8,136 nucleotides of DNA from an uncultured delta proteobacterium (GTDB taxonomy: Bacteria > Desulfobacterota > WTBG01 > CAIYCZ01). The stretch lies in the NCBI GenBank assembly GCA_903924805.1, contig CAIYCZ010000500.1, positions 1 to 8,136 of the forward strand, in the 5' to 3' direction. The notes under the pieces were generated by a model that saw only the letters and a list, made by a program, of their open reading frames with translations, made no database searches and was not told where the DNA came from. Positions 1 through 6,215 of this stretch are shown in pieces; positions within the stretch are counted from its first letter, which is position 1; every line of letters starts with the position of its first letter. The translations under genes and the position numbers were made by a program.

Positions 1-1134
1 CCTGTTATCAATCAGCGCCGCAACAGCAAACACAAATGACGCTACAGCCATGGGATAAAAAAGATACTGCATGCCGCACAGCCTCACCACCCATCCGGTG
101 CAGACAGGCCCGATGATAGAGCCAACGCCGTACAAAAAGCTGAAGGTTGAATTGGCAGTACCCATCTGCTGCGGGGGTATGAGATCGCCGATAAGGGCGA
201 GGGCTATGGGGTACAACCCTCCCGCAACAAAGCCAACCGCGAAACAGAGGAATACTATAAAGAAATAGTTTGCGGTGATAGTAAACAAAAACGTGGTGAC
301 AGTTAAAATAATCCCCAGCACATAGAGGGAAGGTATCTTACCAAAACGGTCTGCCGCTTTTCCCGCGGGAAACGGAGAGACGATACCGCCGATAGCAAAG
401 AACGTGAAGGCAAGCCCCAGCGAACCCCCTTTAAAGCCCAATTGGTCAAGATACAGGGAAAGGAAACTGCCAATCGATGCTTCCACAACTGCATAGCACA
501 GGCCGGCAAGCAGCGGGATGCGTAATATTTTTAAAAACTCATGCAGACGTATATCGACTGTTTTTAATGCTATAGGCACATCTTCATAACACGTGAGCAT
601 CACCAAAAGGCCGACCATGGAGAATGCTGCACCAAAGACAAAAGGCACTGCCTGGTGATATGCATAGAGATATGTTCCTATTCCCGGACCTGCAGCAAAA
701 CCAACGGCAAACACCACACCATAGAGCCCCATATTTGATGAACGGCGCTCCGGTGATGATAGTACGTTGATTGCAGATTCTGTGGGCGCAAACAGACAAG
801 CGATGCCGATACCCTGAAAAATCCTGATAAGATAAAAATGCCAGGGAGTAGCAGCAAAAATCATGAGCAGAATGGACACCGTAAAGATAAAAAGCCCGGT
901 AACAATGATTTTCTTAGACCCTGCCTTATCTACAAATTTGCCCATCAGAGGTGTAAACAGGGTGAACGACAGAAAATAGACCGAGGCTATCTGGCCGATT
1001 GTTGAAGCAGAAGCACCCGTATCCCTGATTATCAGCGGTATGAGCGGTGCGACAAAACTCATGCCGAAGGCAAGCAGGAGTACCGTGAAAAGTATGGGGA
1101 GGAGACCTTTGTCTAACGTATCCAATACGTTCAA
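1..1134 (-). CDS. MFS transporter, C-terminus cut by window edge
   Basis: This is a major facilitator superfamily secondary transporter of the inner membrane, probably a drug/metabolite efflux type. Reading the minus strand from a TTG at 1134 gives 378 codons with no stop before the edge; family members are usually about 390-420 aa, so little is missing. Visible motifs are the loop 2-3 signature GKFVDKAGSKK (residues 65-75), RIFQGIGIA in TM4 (about 104-112), a motif-C-like GFAAGPGIG in TM5 (145-153), and the second-half repeat of the loop motif, GKAADRFGK (258-266). Hydrophobic segments occur throughout. The frame is closed upstream by TAA at about 1162-1164, and no ATG precedes TM1; the first ATG codon (residue 25) lies inside TM1. 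TTG at 1132-1134 is therefore the best start, with TTG at 1123-1125 as an alternative; no strong ribosome binding site is seen. Substrate cannot be told. The family call is sure, the start is not. Confidence 0.88.
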   Translation of the reverse strand, partial: MNVLDTLDKGLLPILFTVLLLAFGMSFVAPLIPLIIRDTGASASTIGQIASVYFLSFTLFTPLMGKFVDKAGSKKIIVTGLFIFTVSILLMIFAATPWHFYLIRIFQGIGIACLFAPTESAINVLSSPERRSSNMGLYGVVFAVGFAAGPGIGTYLYAYHQAVPFVFGAAFSMVGLLVMLTCYEDVPIALKTVDIRLHEFLKILRIPLLAGLCYAVVEASIGSFLSLYLDQLGFKGGSLGLAFTFFAIGGIVSPFPAGKAADRFGKIPSLYVLGIILTVTTFLFTITANYFFIVFLCFAVGFVAGGLYPIALALIGDLIPPQQMGTANSTFSFLYGVGSIIGPVCTGWVVRLCGMQYLFYPMAVASFVFAVAALIDNR

Positions 1135-1177
1135 AGGAAAAGCCGCTTTCTGTTTTAGAGATTCTTACCTATCTGCA

Positions 1178-1198
1178 TCTGAGAATGTATCTCTCAGA
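1178..1198. repeat. Small hairpin in the MFS leader
   Basis: A perfect 7-bp inverted repeat, TCTGAGA (1178-1184) and TCTCAGA (1192-1198), encloses a 7-nt loop. It sits 44 nt upstream of the proposed MFS TTG start on the minus strand. It lacks a T tract on either side, so it is not a typical terminator. It could be a leader structure or an operator, and a chance palindrome cannot be excluded. Confidence 0.35.
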
Positions 1199-1214
1199 AT
1201 ATAAACGGGGTCAT

Positions 1215-1239
1215 AAAAAAACCCCCTTTAGTAAGGTGG
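1215..1239 (-). terminator. Intrinsic terminator after the AGCS operon
   Basis: On the minus strand a stem CCACCTT (1239-1233) / AAGGGGG (1228-1222) with one mismatch and a 4-nt loop is followed at once by seven Ts (1221-1215). This is the classic layout of a Rho-independent terminator. It lies downstream of the AGCS symporter stop and upstream of the MFS gene, so it would separate the two transcription units. The same bases also look like part of a CCCCCTTT-type repeat, so the terminator may be repeat-derived. Confidence 0.6.
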
Positions 1240-1243
1240 GAAG

Positions 1244-1284
1244 AAAATCCCCCCCTTTTTTAAAGGGGAGTTAGAGGGGATTTT
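1244..1284. repeat. Palindromic CCCCTTT/AAAGGGG repeat element
   Basis: The outer arms AAAATCCCC (1244-1252) and GGGGATTTT (1276-1284) are perfect complements over 9 bp. Inside them CCCTTT (1253-1258) pairs with AAAGGG (1262-1267) around a TTT loop, leaving an unpaired segment at 1268-1275. This resembles the short, non-coding, dispersed palindromic repeats (AATCCCCCT...AAAGGGGG) found in the intergenic space of many environmental bacterial genomes. A second, shorter CCCCCTTT unit lies next to it at 1222-1229. It could also act as a two-way terminator or transcript stabiliser. Confidence 0.6.
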
Positions 1285-1343
1285 AACGCAACGCATTCAA
1301 TGCAGTGAACAAAATTTCAAATATCTTTGGCTATAGTTTGCCA

Positions 1344-1380
1344 CTCACCCTAACCCTCTCCCGCACGTGGACAGGGCGAG
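1344..1380. repeat. CTCACCCTAACCCTCTCCC-type dispersed repeat
   Basis: The run CTCACCCTAACCCTCTCCC (1344-1362) matches the core of a short intergenic repeat seen in many unrelated bacterial genomes. Its right half forms an imperfect hairpin: CTCTCCC (1356-1362) pairs with GGGCGAG (1374-1380) with one mismatch around an 11-nt loop. It lies 4 nt past the AGCS symporter stop codon. Recognition is from memory of the motif; copy number in this genome cannot be seen from a single window. Confidence 0.5.
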
Positions 1381-1384
1381 AATA

Positions 1385-2716
1385 TTATTCTACTCTGTTA
1401 TCCCATAAATACTTTCGCGTTTCAGCGACAATAACACCATTGAGCATAATAAGTGATATCAGGTTTGGTATTGCCATCAATCCATTGGCTATGTCTGCAA
1501 AACACCAGACTACCGGAAGCGTTGCAACAGAGCCCACCATCACAAAGATTACCCACAGTACCCGGTACGGGGTAATGACCATTTTGCCAAACAGATATTC
1601 TGCAGCCCTCTCGCCATAATATTCCCAGCCGAGAATGGTTGAGAAGACAAAGGTCAAAAGTCCCACGGTCAGCACTACAGGCCCGATAACCGGCAGTTCA
1701 GAAAAAGCAGCCCTGGTGAGCGAAGCTCCCTGAAGCCCCTTCATCCACTCACCGGAATTGACCACAACCAGGCCGGTCATGGCACACACCACAACCGTAT
1801 CCCAGAACGTGCCGGTGGATGAAACCAGTGCCTGGCGCACCGGGTTGCTGGTTTGTGCTGCTGCGGCAACAATCGGCGCGCTGCCGAGTCCCGACTCGTT
1901 AGAAAAAAGTCCGCGGGCTACGCCATAGCGCATTGCTTCTCTGATACCGGCACCAAGGAATCCACCCACGGCAGCGGTTCCGGTAAAGGAATTAGTAACA
2001 ATTAGATATATCGTCTCAGGAATAGTATCCATCTTCATAAACAAAATAATAGCGCACCCCAGTACATAAAAAACTGCCATAAACGGGACAAGTTTTTCAC
2101 AGACAGTGGCGATTGATTTTATCCCTCCCAGGATAACGATGGCAGTAAGCACGGTCATAATGAACCCGGAAATCCATGGGGAGATGTGGAGCGTTTCTTT
2201 AGTAAGGGATGCAATAGAATTTGCCTGCACCATATTGCCAATGCCAAAGGCAGCTATTGCAGTCAGCACGGCAAACACCATGCCCAGCCATTTGCAGTTC
2301 ATAGCGTTTTCCAGAACGTACATGGGACCGCCGGCCATGAGGCCGTCTTTGGTGGTAACGCGGTACTTCACCGAGAGCAGGGCCTCGGCATATTTGGTCG
2401 CAATACCGAATACGCCGGTAAGCCACATCCACAGCACTGCGCCCGGCCCCCCTGCAGCAACCGCTGTTGCAACCCCCACGATGTTGCCGGTGCCGATAGT
2501 GGCAGCAAGAGCGGTGGTAAGCGCACCGAAATGACTCACGTCACCTTCGCCTTCGCTGCTGCGTTTGAACGAAAGTTTTATTGCTGTCCATAGATATCTC
2601 TGGATTACTTTCAGCCTGAAGGTAAGAAAGATATGGGTACCGAAGAGAAGTATCAGCAGGGGTGGTCCCCATACCCAGCCACTTATAGCATCCAGCAGTT
2701 TTTCAATATCCGGCAT
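1385..2716 (-). CDS. AGCS-family sodium:alanine/glycine symporter
   Basis: A sodium-coupled importer of small neutral amino acids (alanine or glycine) in the inner membrane, AGCS/AlsT family. The protein is 443 aa, normal for the family (about 440-490), with some ten hydrophobic segments. Family blocks are visible in order: TIGTGNIVGVATAV (73-86), GGPGAVLWMW (89-98), KYAEALLSVKYR (108-119), GGPMYVLE (129-136), and ARGLFSNESGLGSAPIVAAA (267-286), the most conserved stretch. I chose the ATG at 2716 because it starts the usual N-terminal topology and follows a GTGGGA Shine-Dalgarno-like run. The frame stays open to a GTG at 2818, but that would overlap the upstream kinase-like gene and add a non-conserved 34-residue leader. 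The spacer to that gene is 20 nt, so the two are probably cotranscribed. The family is certain; the exact substrate (alanine, glycine or glutamine) is not. Confidence 0.95.
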   Translation of the reverse strand: MPDIEKLLDAISGWVWGPPLLILLFGTHIFLTFRLKVIQRYLWTAIKLSFKRSSEGEGDVSHFGALTTALAATIGTGNIVGVATAVAAGGPGAVLWMWLTGVFGIATKYAEALLSVKYRVTTKDGLMAGGPMYVLENAMNCKWLGMVFAVLTAIAAFGIGNMVQANSIASLTKETLHISPWISGFIMTVLTAIVILGGIKSIATVCEKLVPFMAVFYVLGCAIILFMKMDTIPETIYLIVTNSFTGTAAVGGFLGAGIREAMRYGVARGLFSNESGLGSAPIVAAAAQTSNPVRQALVSSTGTFWDTVVVCAMTGLVVVNSGEWMKGLQGASLTRAAFSELPVIGPVVLTVGLLTFVFSTILGWEYYGERAAEYLFGKMVITPYRVLWVIFVMVGSVATLPVVWCFADIANGLMAIPNLISLIMLNGVIVAETRKYLWDNRVE

Positions 2717-2736
2717 AAAAAATCCCACATCACAAA

Positions 2737-3345
2737 TTACAAATCTAATTTTTGTACAATTTCTTTTGCTGCGCTGGAAGGACTGTTGAGAAACGTGTAA
2801 ACGTGCACATCTGCACACAAGGGGTATTCAAAGGGGTAGGTAACCCCAGGCTGGGGAAATTTATCCTTCTTGAACGGATTGAACAGGTCTCCTATGGCGC
2901 GTACATATAAAAATGATCCACGCTCATGCTGCCTGCCGAGCAACGAGCGCCAGGTATCCCTCCATATAGAAACAAAGAGAGGGCAGGCAACATGGATAAT
3001 CCTGAGCTGCGGGATTTTGTCTTTAAGCATGGTGCGGATTGCTTCGACACTCAGTCCGCTGTCAATGATAAGGCTGAAACCTTCATTGAGTTGCTTGAGG
3101 AACTCTTTAGCAGCGTTCTCATAGATGACTTTCTTAACTTCCGTATCCTGAGTAAACGGATCGGCACCAGACGGCGTGAGCGATTTGCGCAATTCATCAA
3201 ACCGTATCAGCCGCGCATTGTAGCCGCGCTCGATGAGCAATTGGGTCAACACAGAAGAAATGCTGCTTTTGCCGGTACCGCCTTTGCCCAGCAGCAACAG
3301 TGCAATCGGCGACTTCTGCTCGTCAGTATTAAAAAGAGATGCCAT
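2737..3345 (-). CDS. P-loop ATPase/kinase, adenylylsulfate-kinase-like
   Basis: A 202-aa cytoplasmic nucleotide-binding protein. The Walker A motif is GKGGTGKSS (residues 20-28). RFDELRKSL (48-56) lines up with the LDGDxxRxxL block of adenylylsulfate kinases (CysC fold). LIIDSGLSVEAIR (92-104) and HVACPLFVSIWRD (118-130) match the next two strands of that fold, and NPFKKDKFPQPGVTYPFEYP (156-175) sits where substrate-binding residues lie. The P-loop also fits the deviant KGGxGKS form of the MinD/ParA class, so the match is mixed. The ATG at 3345 begins 2 nt after the preceding stop with no strong ribosome binding site of its own, which suggests translational coupling. No sulfate adenylyltransferase or other sulfur gene is nearby, so a true APS kinase role is doubtful. 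It may phosphorylate another small molecule or regulate its neighbours. P-loop fold is firm; function is open. Confidence 0.8.
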   Translation of the reverse strand: MASLFNTDEQKSPIALLLLGKGGTGKSSISSVLTQLLIERGYNARLIRFDELRKSLTPSGADPFTQDTEVKKVIYENAAKEFLKQLNEGFSLIIDSGLSVEAIRTMLKDKIPQLRIIHVACPLFVSIWRDTWRSLLGRQHERGSFLYVRAIGDLFNPFKKDKFPQPGVTYPFEYPLCADVHVYTFLNSPSSAAKEIVQKLDL

Positions 3346-3347
3346 GG

Positions 3348-3869
3348 TTATTTCTGGTTTGCGGTAATGTAGGCTTTTATGAATCTATCGACCGACTCTT
3401 TCACAAAGCTCCGGATATCGGCAAGCTTCTTCTCCCCCACGGTGCCTCCTACACTTCTTGCCTTCCAGGTAGCAGCTGACAGGGAGGCAGACGGCTTTCT
3501 TGCCAGCGACACCATCTGTTTCAGCTCAACCGTTATATGATACGCATACATGCCGGCATCATCCTTGAAAGTAAAGATGTTTACGTACAGATATGGCATG
3601 CCCGGTGATTTTTCAAACTCCTTTTCAGTGAGAAGTTTAATGCCTGATAGTAGCAGCTGCCGCTCAACATCGGCCTGAATCTGCCGTGCGCTGAGCCCGT
3701 CACGCTCAACTTCGGGTGTTATATCTTCCACGACAACACCGACACCTTTAAGCCCGGTGAGCGAAGCGGAAGCCTGTTTATCAGTAGTAGCAGCAGAAGC
3801 AATTGATACAAGCAGTGCAATAAAAAGAATAAGGATCAGTGCAGCCGGAAATAGTTTTTTGCTGTTCAT
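3348..3869 (-). CDS. Secreted protein of unknown function
   Basis: A 173-aa protein with a clear Sec signal peptide: positively charged MNSKK, a hydrophobic core (about 7-22) and a probable signal peptidase I cut after A-S-A (residues 24-26). There is no lipobox cysteine, so it is likely soluble in the periplasm. The mature part has a mixed alpha/beta look: KGVGVVVEDITPE (41-53), an amphipathic helix GLSARQIQADVERQL (58-72), strand YLYVNIFTF (93-101), strand YAYHITVELKQMV (108-120) and a C-terminal helix FVKESVDRFIKAYITAN (155-171). I recognise it only as a type of hypothetical protein, not a named family. The start is supported by GGGAGA (3878-3883) 8 nt before the ATG. It is first in the probable operon with the kinase-like and AGCS genes. 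Confidence 0.85.
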   Translation of the reverse strand: MNSKKLFPAALILILFIALLVSIASAATTDKQASASLTGLKGVGVVVEDITPEVERDGLSARQIQADVERQLLLSGIKLLTEKEFEKSPGMPYLYVNIFTFKDDAGMYAYHITVELKQMVSLARKPSASLSAATWKARSVGGTVGEKKLADIRSFVKESVDRFIKAYITANQK

Positions 3870-3877
3870 GTATGGTC

Positions 3878-3883
3878 TCTCCC
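3878..3883 (-). promoter_or_regulatory. Ribosome binding site of the secreted-protein gene
   Basis: GGGAGA on the minus strand lies 8 nt before the ATG at 3869. It is the strongest Shine-Dalgarno match in this operon; the next gene is likely translated by coupling. Confidence 0.7.
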
Positions 3884-3925
3884 TTCTTTAACATAGAGTA
3901 ATTGAATAATATTTAGCCGCTAAAC

Positions 3926-3952
3926 TTTATACAATATTACAGCCATAGTCAA
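3926..3952 (-). promoter_or_regulatory. Candidate sigma70-type promoter for the leftward operon
   Basis: On the minus strand TTGACT (3952-3947) is followed after 15 nt by TATAAA (3931-3926). Both hexamers are close to consensus, though the spacing is short by about 2 nt; TTTGAC shifted by one gives 16. The position, about 57 nt ahead of the ATG at 3869, suits a promoter for the secreted-protein/kinase-like/AGCS operon. It is a consensus match only. Confidence 0.35.
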
Positions 3953-3980
3953 AACTATTTTAAAACAATCATTGGATTCA

Positions 3981-4008
3981 CGCCGGGCAGATAAGAAGAC
4001 GCCGGCAG
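3981..4008. repeat. Short direct repeat CGCCGG(G)CAG
   Basis: CGCCGGGCAG (3981-3990) recurs as CGCCGGCAG (4000-4008), 19 nt from start to start, in otherwise AT-rich sequence. The spacing is close to two helical turns, which would suit a dimeric regulator, but no regulator gene is in the window. Chance or repeat decay is equally possible. Confidence 0.35.
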
Positions 4009-4016
4009 TTTATTCA

Positions 4017-4037
4017 GTATCGGGACGCTCCGCATAC
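4017..4037. repeat. Hairpin in the divergent intergenic region
   Basis: GTATCGG (4017-4023) pairs with CCG-C-ATAC (4030-4037) over 7 bp with a single bulged C and a 6-nt loop. No T tract follows. It may be a structured element in a leader RNA, or a relic of a palindromic repeat together with the adjacent direct repeat. Confidence 0.4.
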
Positions 4038-4156
4038 CGGCTGCTTAACATTTTGCCAAAAATAGTGTACATATTTTAGTAAAGATTATATACTTCGCTG
4101 AAAATATGCACTGCATAAATAGTATATAACTGTTTAACTCATCCTTTTTTTAGTCC

Positions 4157-4177
4157 CTTCCCATCAGATACGGGAAG
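4157..4177. repeat. Perfect 6-bp hairpin upstream of the MacA-like gene
   Basis: CTTCCC (4157-4162) and GGGAAG (4172-4177) are perfect complements around a 9-nt loop, about 120 nt before the MacA-like start. On the plus strand a T run lies before the stem, so on the minus strand GGGAAG-CTTCCC would not be followed at once by Ts (they begin about 4 nt after it, 4152-4145). It could be a weak leftward terminator or an operator. Confidence 0.35.
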
Positions 4178-4283
4178 CTAATCGTTTCAACGGTAATTAT
4201 TTTAGTCCATGTTGCAGGACATATCCACTCATCCTTGCTGTGTGAGGGCCAAGGCACGGGTGATCAAACGTTATCTCAGAACA

Positions 4284-4289
4284 GAGGAA
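4284..4289 (+). promoter_or_regulatory. Ribosome binding site deciding the MacA-like start
   Basis: GAGGAA lies 8 nt before the ATG at 4298. It favours this start over the in-frame TTG at 4235, which would place 21 extra polar residues before the N-terminal membrane anchor. Confidence 0.75.
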
Positions 4290-4297
4290 CCAGCTTC

Positions 4298-5521
4298 ATG
4301 AAAAGAAAATTATTCGTTGGTATCGGTATAATTGTTATAGCAGGTATTATTCTAATATCTTTGTTGCGGAAAGGAAACCGCATAGAAAAGTATGAAACAA
4401 CCCAGGTTGATCGCGGGGATATCACGGAAAAAATTACCGCAACAGGCACTATCAATCCGGTGGTAACCGTTAAAGTTGGCAGTCAGGTTTCAGGAAGAAT
4501 TGCAAAAATCTTTGCAGACTTTAATGCACAGGTAAAACAGGGGCAGGTTATCGCCCAGCTGGAGACTGACATTTATCAGACAAAGGTAGAGCAGGCCGAT
4601 GCCAACTATAAAATGGCACAGGCACAGGTGCTGGAGGCAAAGGCGGCATTCCTTGATGCCGAGAGCAATCTCAGGCGTGCCCGGAGACTGAAACAGGAAC
4701 TGGTGATGTCCGATAGAGACCTGGAGATAGCAGAAACAAAACATGAATCAACTAAATCTGCATATGATGCAGCCCGTGCCCGGAAAGAGCAGTCGCAGGC
4801 TCTCCTTAACTCCGCCAAAGTAGATCTGGAGCATACCACTATCCACTCACCTGTTGACGGCATTGTTATTTCACGAAACTGCGACGTAGGGCAGACGGTG
4901 GTGGCCACATTCCAGACCCCTGACATGTTTCTCATCGCACAGGATCTGACAAAAATGCAGGTGGAAGCTTATGTTGACGAAGCTGATATAGGAAACATCA
5001 GAACCGGCCAGGATGTGCAGTTTACGGTTGACGCCTACCCTGATAGAGTATTTACCGGAAAAGTATCACAGGTACGGTTTGCCCCCAAGGAGCAGCAGAA
5101 TGTCATATCGTATGCAACGGTGGCAGAAGTGCCCAATCCTGATTTAACGCTGCGGCCGGGAATGACTGCCTCTGTTTCAATAATAGCAGAGAAAAAGATG
5201 AACGTGTTGCGTGTGGCAAATAGTGCGTTGCGGTTCAAAGCTGACCCCGAAGATAAAGATTTGGTGAAGAAGGGGACAAGCGAAGAGAAAGACCCCAGCC
5301 CGGAAGAAGCCTCAGTAACTGCCCAGCACCGGCTGTGGGTCCTTGAAGAAAACGGGCAGGTAAAAACATTCCCTGTGAAAGTAGGGATCTCAGACAGCCG
5401 TTTTACTGAATTGATTGAGGGTCCTGTCAAAGAGAAGGATAAGACGATTGTCGGCTATCAGCCGCAGTGGCGCCAGTCAGTTTCTAAAAAATCCTTCTTT
5501 CAATTTGGTTCAAAGCAATAA
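4298..5521 (+). CDS. macA: MacA-like periplasmic membrane fusion protein
   Basis: An adaptor of the HlyD/RND membrane-fusion family that bridges an inner-membrane ABC transporter to an outer-membrane channel. The 407-aa protein has an N-terminal membrane anchor (about 5-23), the first half of the lipoyl domain (VTVKVGSQVSGRIAKI, 57-72), a long alpha-helical hairpin/coiled coil (about 91-176), the second lipoyl half (TTIHSPVDGIVISRNCDVGQ, 180-199), a beta-barrel domain (about 215-298; DLTLRPGMTASVSI, 282-295) and a membrane-proximal domain to the end. HSPVDGIV is typical of MacA. It is about 35 aa longer than E. coli MacA; much of the excess is a charged segment at about 314-343 (DPEDKDLVKKGTSEEKDPSP). 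Two MacB-like genes follow at 5-nt spacing, which supports the assignment. MacA-type is well supported; the exported substrate (macrolide, lipid, peptide or siderophore) is unknown. Confidence 0.92.
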   Translation: MKRKLFVGIGIIVIAGIILISLLRKGNRIEKYETTQVDRGDITEKITATGTINPVVTVKVGSQVSGRIAKIFADFNAQVKQGQVIAQLETDIYQTKVEQADANYKMAQAQVLEAKAAFLDAESNLRRARRLKQELVMSDRDLEIAETKHESTKSAYDAARARKEQSQALLNSAKVDLEHTTIHSPVDGIVISRNCDVGQTVVATFQTPDMFLIAQDLTKMQVEAYVDEADIGNIRTGQDVQFTVDAYPDRVFTGKVSQVRFAPKEQQNVISYATVAEVPNPDLTLRPGMTASVSIIAEKKMNVLRVANSALRFKADPEDKDLVKKGTSEEKDPSPEEASVTAQHRLWVLEENGQVKTFPVKVGISDSRFTELIEGPVKEKDKTIVGYQPQWRQSVSKKSFFQFGSKQ

Positions 5522-5526
5522 AAGCA

Positions 5527-6210
5527 ATGAAACAGTTTATTTTTGCTGACCAGCTGTATAAAACCTATCGCCTGGACGGTAATGCAGAGGTGCATGCCTT
5601 ACGGGGTGTTTCACTGCAGGTAGGGAAGGGCGAGTTCGTTGCCATAATGGGGCCATCTGGTTCCGGAAAATCTACGTTCATGAATCTTCTGGGATGTCTT
5701 GATACACCCACACGGGGACGGCTGTTTTTAGAACAGGTGGAAATATCTTCTCTCACCCCAATTCAGCTGGCGGAAATACGGAATAAAAAGATCGGTTTTG
5801 TATTTCAGAATTTTAACCTTCTGCCCAGAACAAGCGCGCTGGAGAATGTTGAGCTGCCGCTTCTTTACAGCAGGGCCAGCGCTACCCAGCGGCGTGAGCG
5901 GTCAAGGGAAGCACTTGCCCGCGTGGGATTACAGGAGAGGATGCATAATCTCTCAAACCAGCTTTCCGGCGGCGAGCAGCAGCGTGTTGCCATTGCGCGT
6001 GCATTGGTCAATAACCCATCAATAATTCTTGCTGATGAGCCAACGGGAAATCTTGATACACAGACCAGCGGGGAAATTATGAGTATCCTGGGAGACCTGA
6101 ATACTATCAGCGGGATTACCATAATACTGGTGACCCATGAGTTTGATATCGCCCGATATGCAAAACGCCAGGTGCATTTTCGCGATGGCAAAATTATCAG
6201 TGATCAGTAA
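5527..6210 (+). CDS. MacB/LolD-type ABC transporter ATP-binding subunit
   Basis: A 227-aa cytoplasmic ATPase that powers the exporter formed with the adjacent MacA-like and permease proteins. All nucleotide-binding motifs are intact: Walker A GPSGSGKST (42-50), Q-loop Gln94 in FVFQNFNLLPRTSALENVEL, signature LSGGEQQRVAIARAL (146-160), Walker B IILADEPTGNLD (166-177, catalytic Glu171) and the H-loop His204 in LVTHEFDIARYA. The FNLLPRxSALENVELPL stretch is typical of the MacB/LolD/FtsE group. The ATG lies 5 nt after the MacA-like stop with little Shine-Dalgarno sequence, which suggests coupled translation. In E. coli MacB this domain is fused to the permease; here the two are separate genes, a common arrangement elsewhere. 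Function in type VII ABC export is firm; the substrate is not known. Confidence 0.95.
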   Translation: MKQFIFADQLYKTYRLDGNAEVHALRGVSLQVGKGEFVAIMGPSGSGKSTFMNLLGCLDTPTRGRLFLEQVEISSLTPIQLAEIRNKKIGFVFQNFNLLPRTSALENVELPLLYSRASATQRRERSREALARVGLQERMHNLSNQLSGGEQQRVAIARALVNNPSIILADEPTGNLDTQTSGEIMSILGDLNTISGITIILVTHEFDIARYAKRQVHFRDGKIISDQ

Positions 6211-6215
6211 GTAGC

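Larger units (their letters stand above)
3870..4297. other. Divergent intergenic region without a gene
   Basis: This 428-nt AT-rich stretch separates the leftward operon from the rightward MacAB-like operon and should hold both promoters. I see no convincing coding frame; a TTG-started extension of the MacA frame from 4235 is not supported by family alignment. Contents: a candidate leftward promoter (3926-3952), a near-direct repeat CGCCGGGCAG (3981-3990) and CGCCGGCAG (4000-4008), a hairpin at 4017-4037, an AT-rich block at about 4060-4130 with several TATA-like hexamers, and a hairpin at 4157-4177. A rightward -35 could be TTGCCA (4053-4058), but no well-spaced -10 partner stands out. Confidence 0.6.

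Noticed and set aside
1200..1384. Possible CRISPR-like repeat array
   Set aside because: The GC-rich units differ in sequence and spacing, and there are only two related copies; they are palindromic intergenic repeats.
1305..1619. Plus-strand open frame of 104 codons
   Set aside because: It runs through the intergenic repeat and then antisense to the end of the symporter; it has no ribosome binding site or recognisable domain.
2106..2593. Plus-strand open frames of 142 and 135 codons
   Set aside because: Both are antisense to the AGCS symporter, whose conserved blocks cover the same bases; their translations show no family signature.
2717..2818. 34-residue N-terminal extension of the symporter from GTG at 2818
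   Set aside because: It would overlap the kinase-like coding sequence, is cysteine/arginine-rich and is unlike the AGCS N-terminus, which fits the ATG at 2716.
2926..3372. Plus-strand open frame of 148 codons
   Set aside because: It is antisense to the kinase-like gene, which has a Walker A motif and good operon spacing; the translation resembles no family.
4235..4297. 21-residue N-terminal extension of the MacA-like protein from TTG
   Set aside because: A GAGGAA ribosome binding site and the membrane anchor directly after ATG 4298 fit the shorter form.
3870..4297. tRNA or riboswitch in the divergent gap
   Set aside because: No cloverleaf, TTCGANNC-like T-loop or known riboswitch core was seen; only simple hairpins are present.
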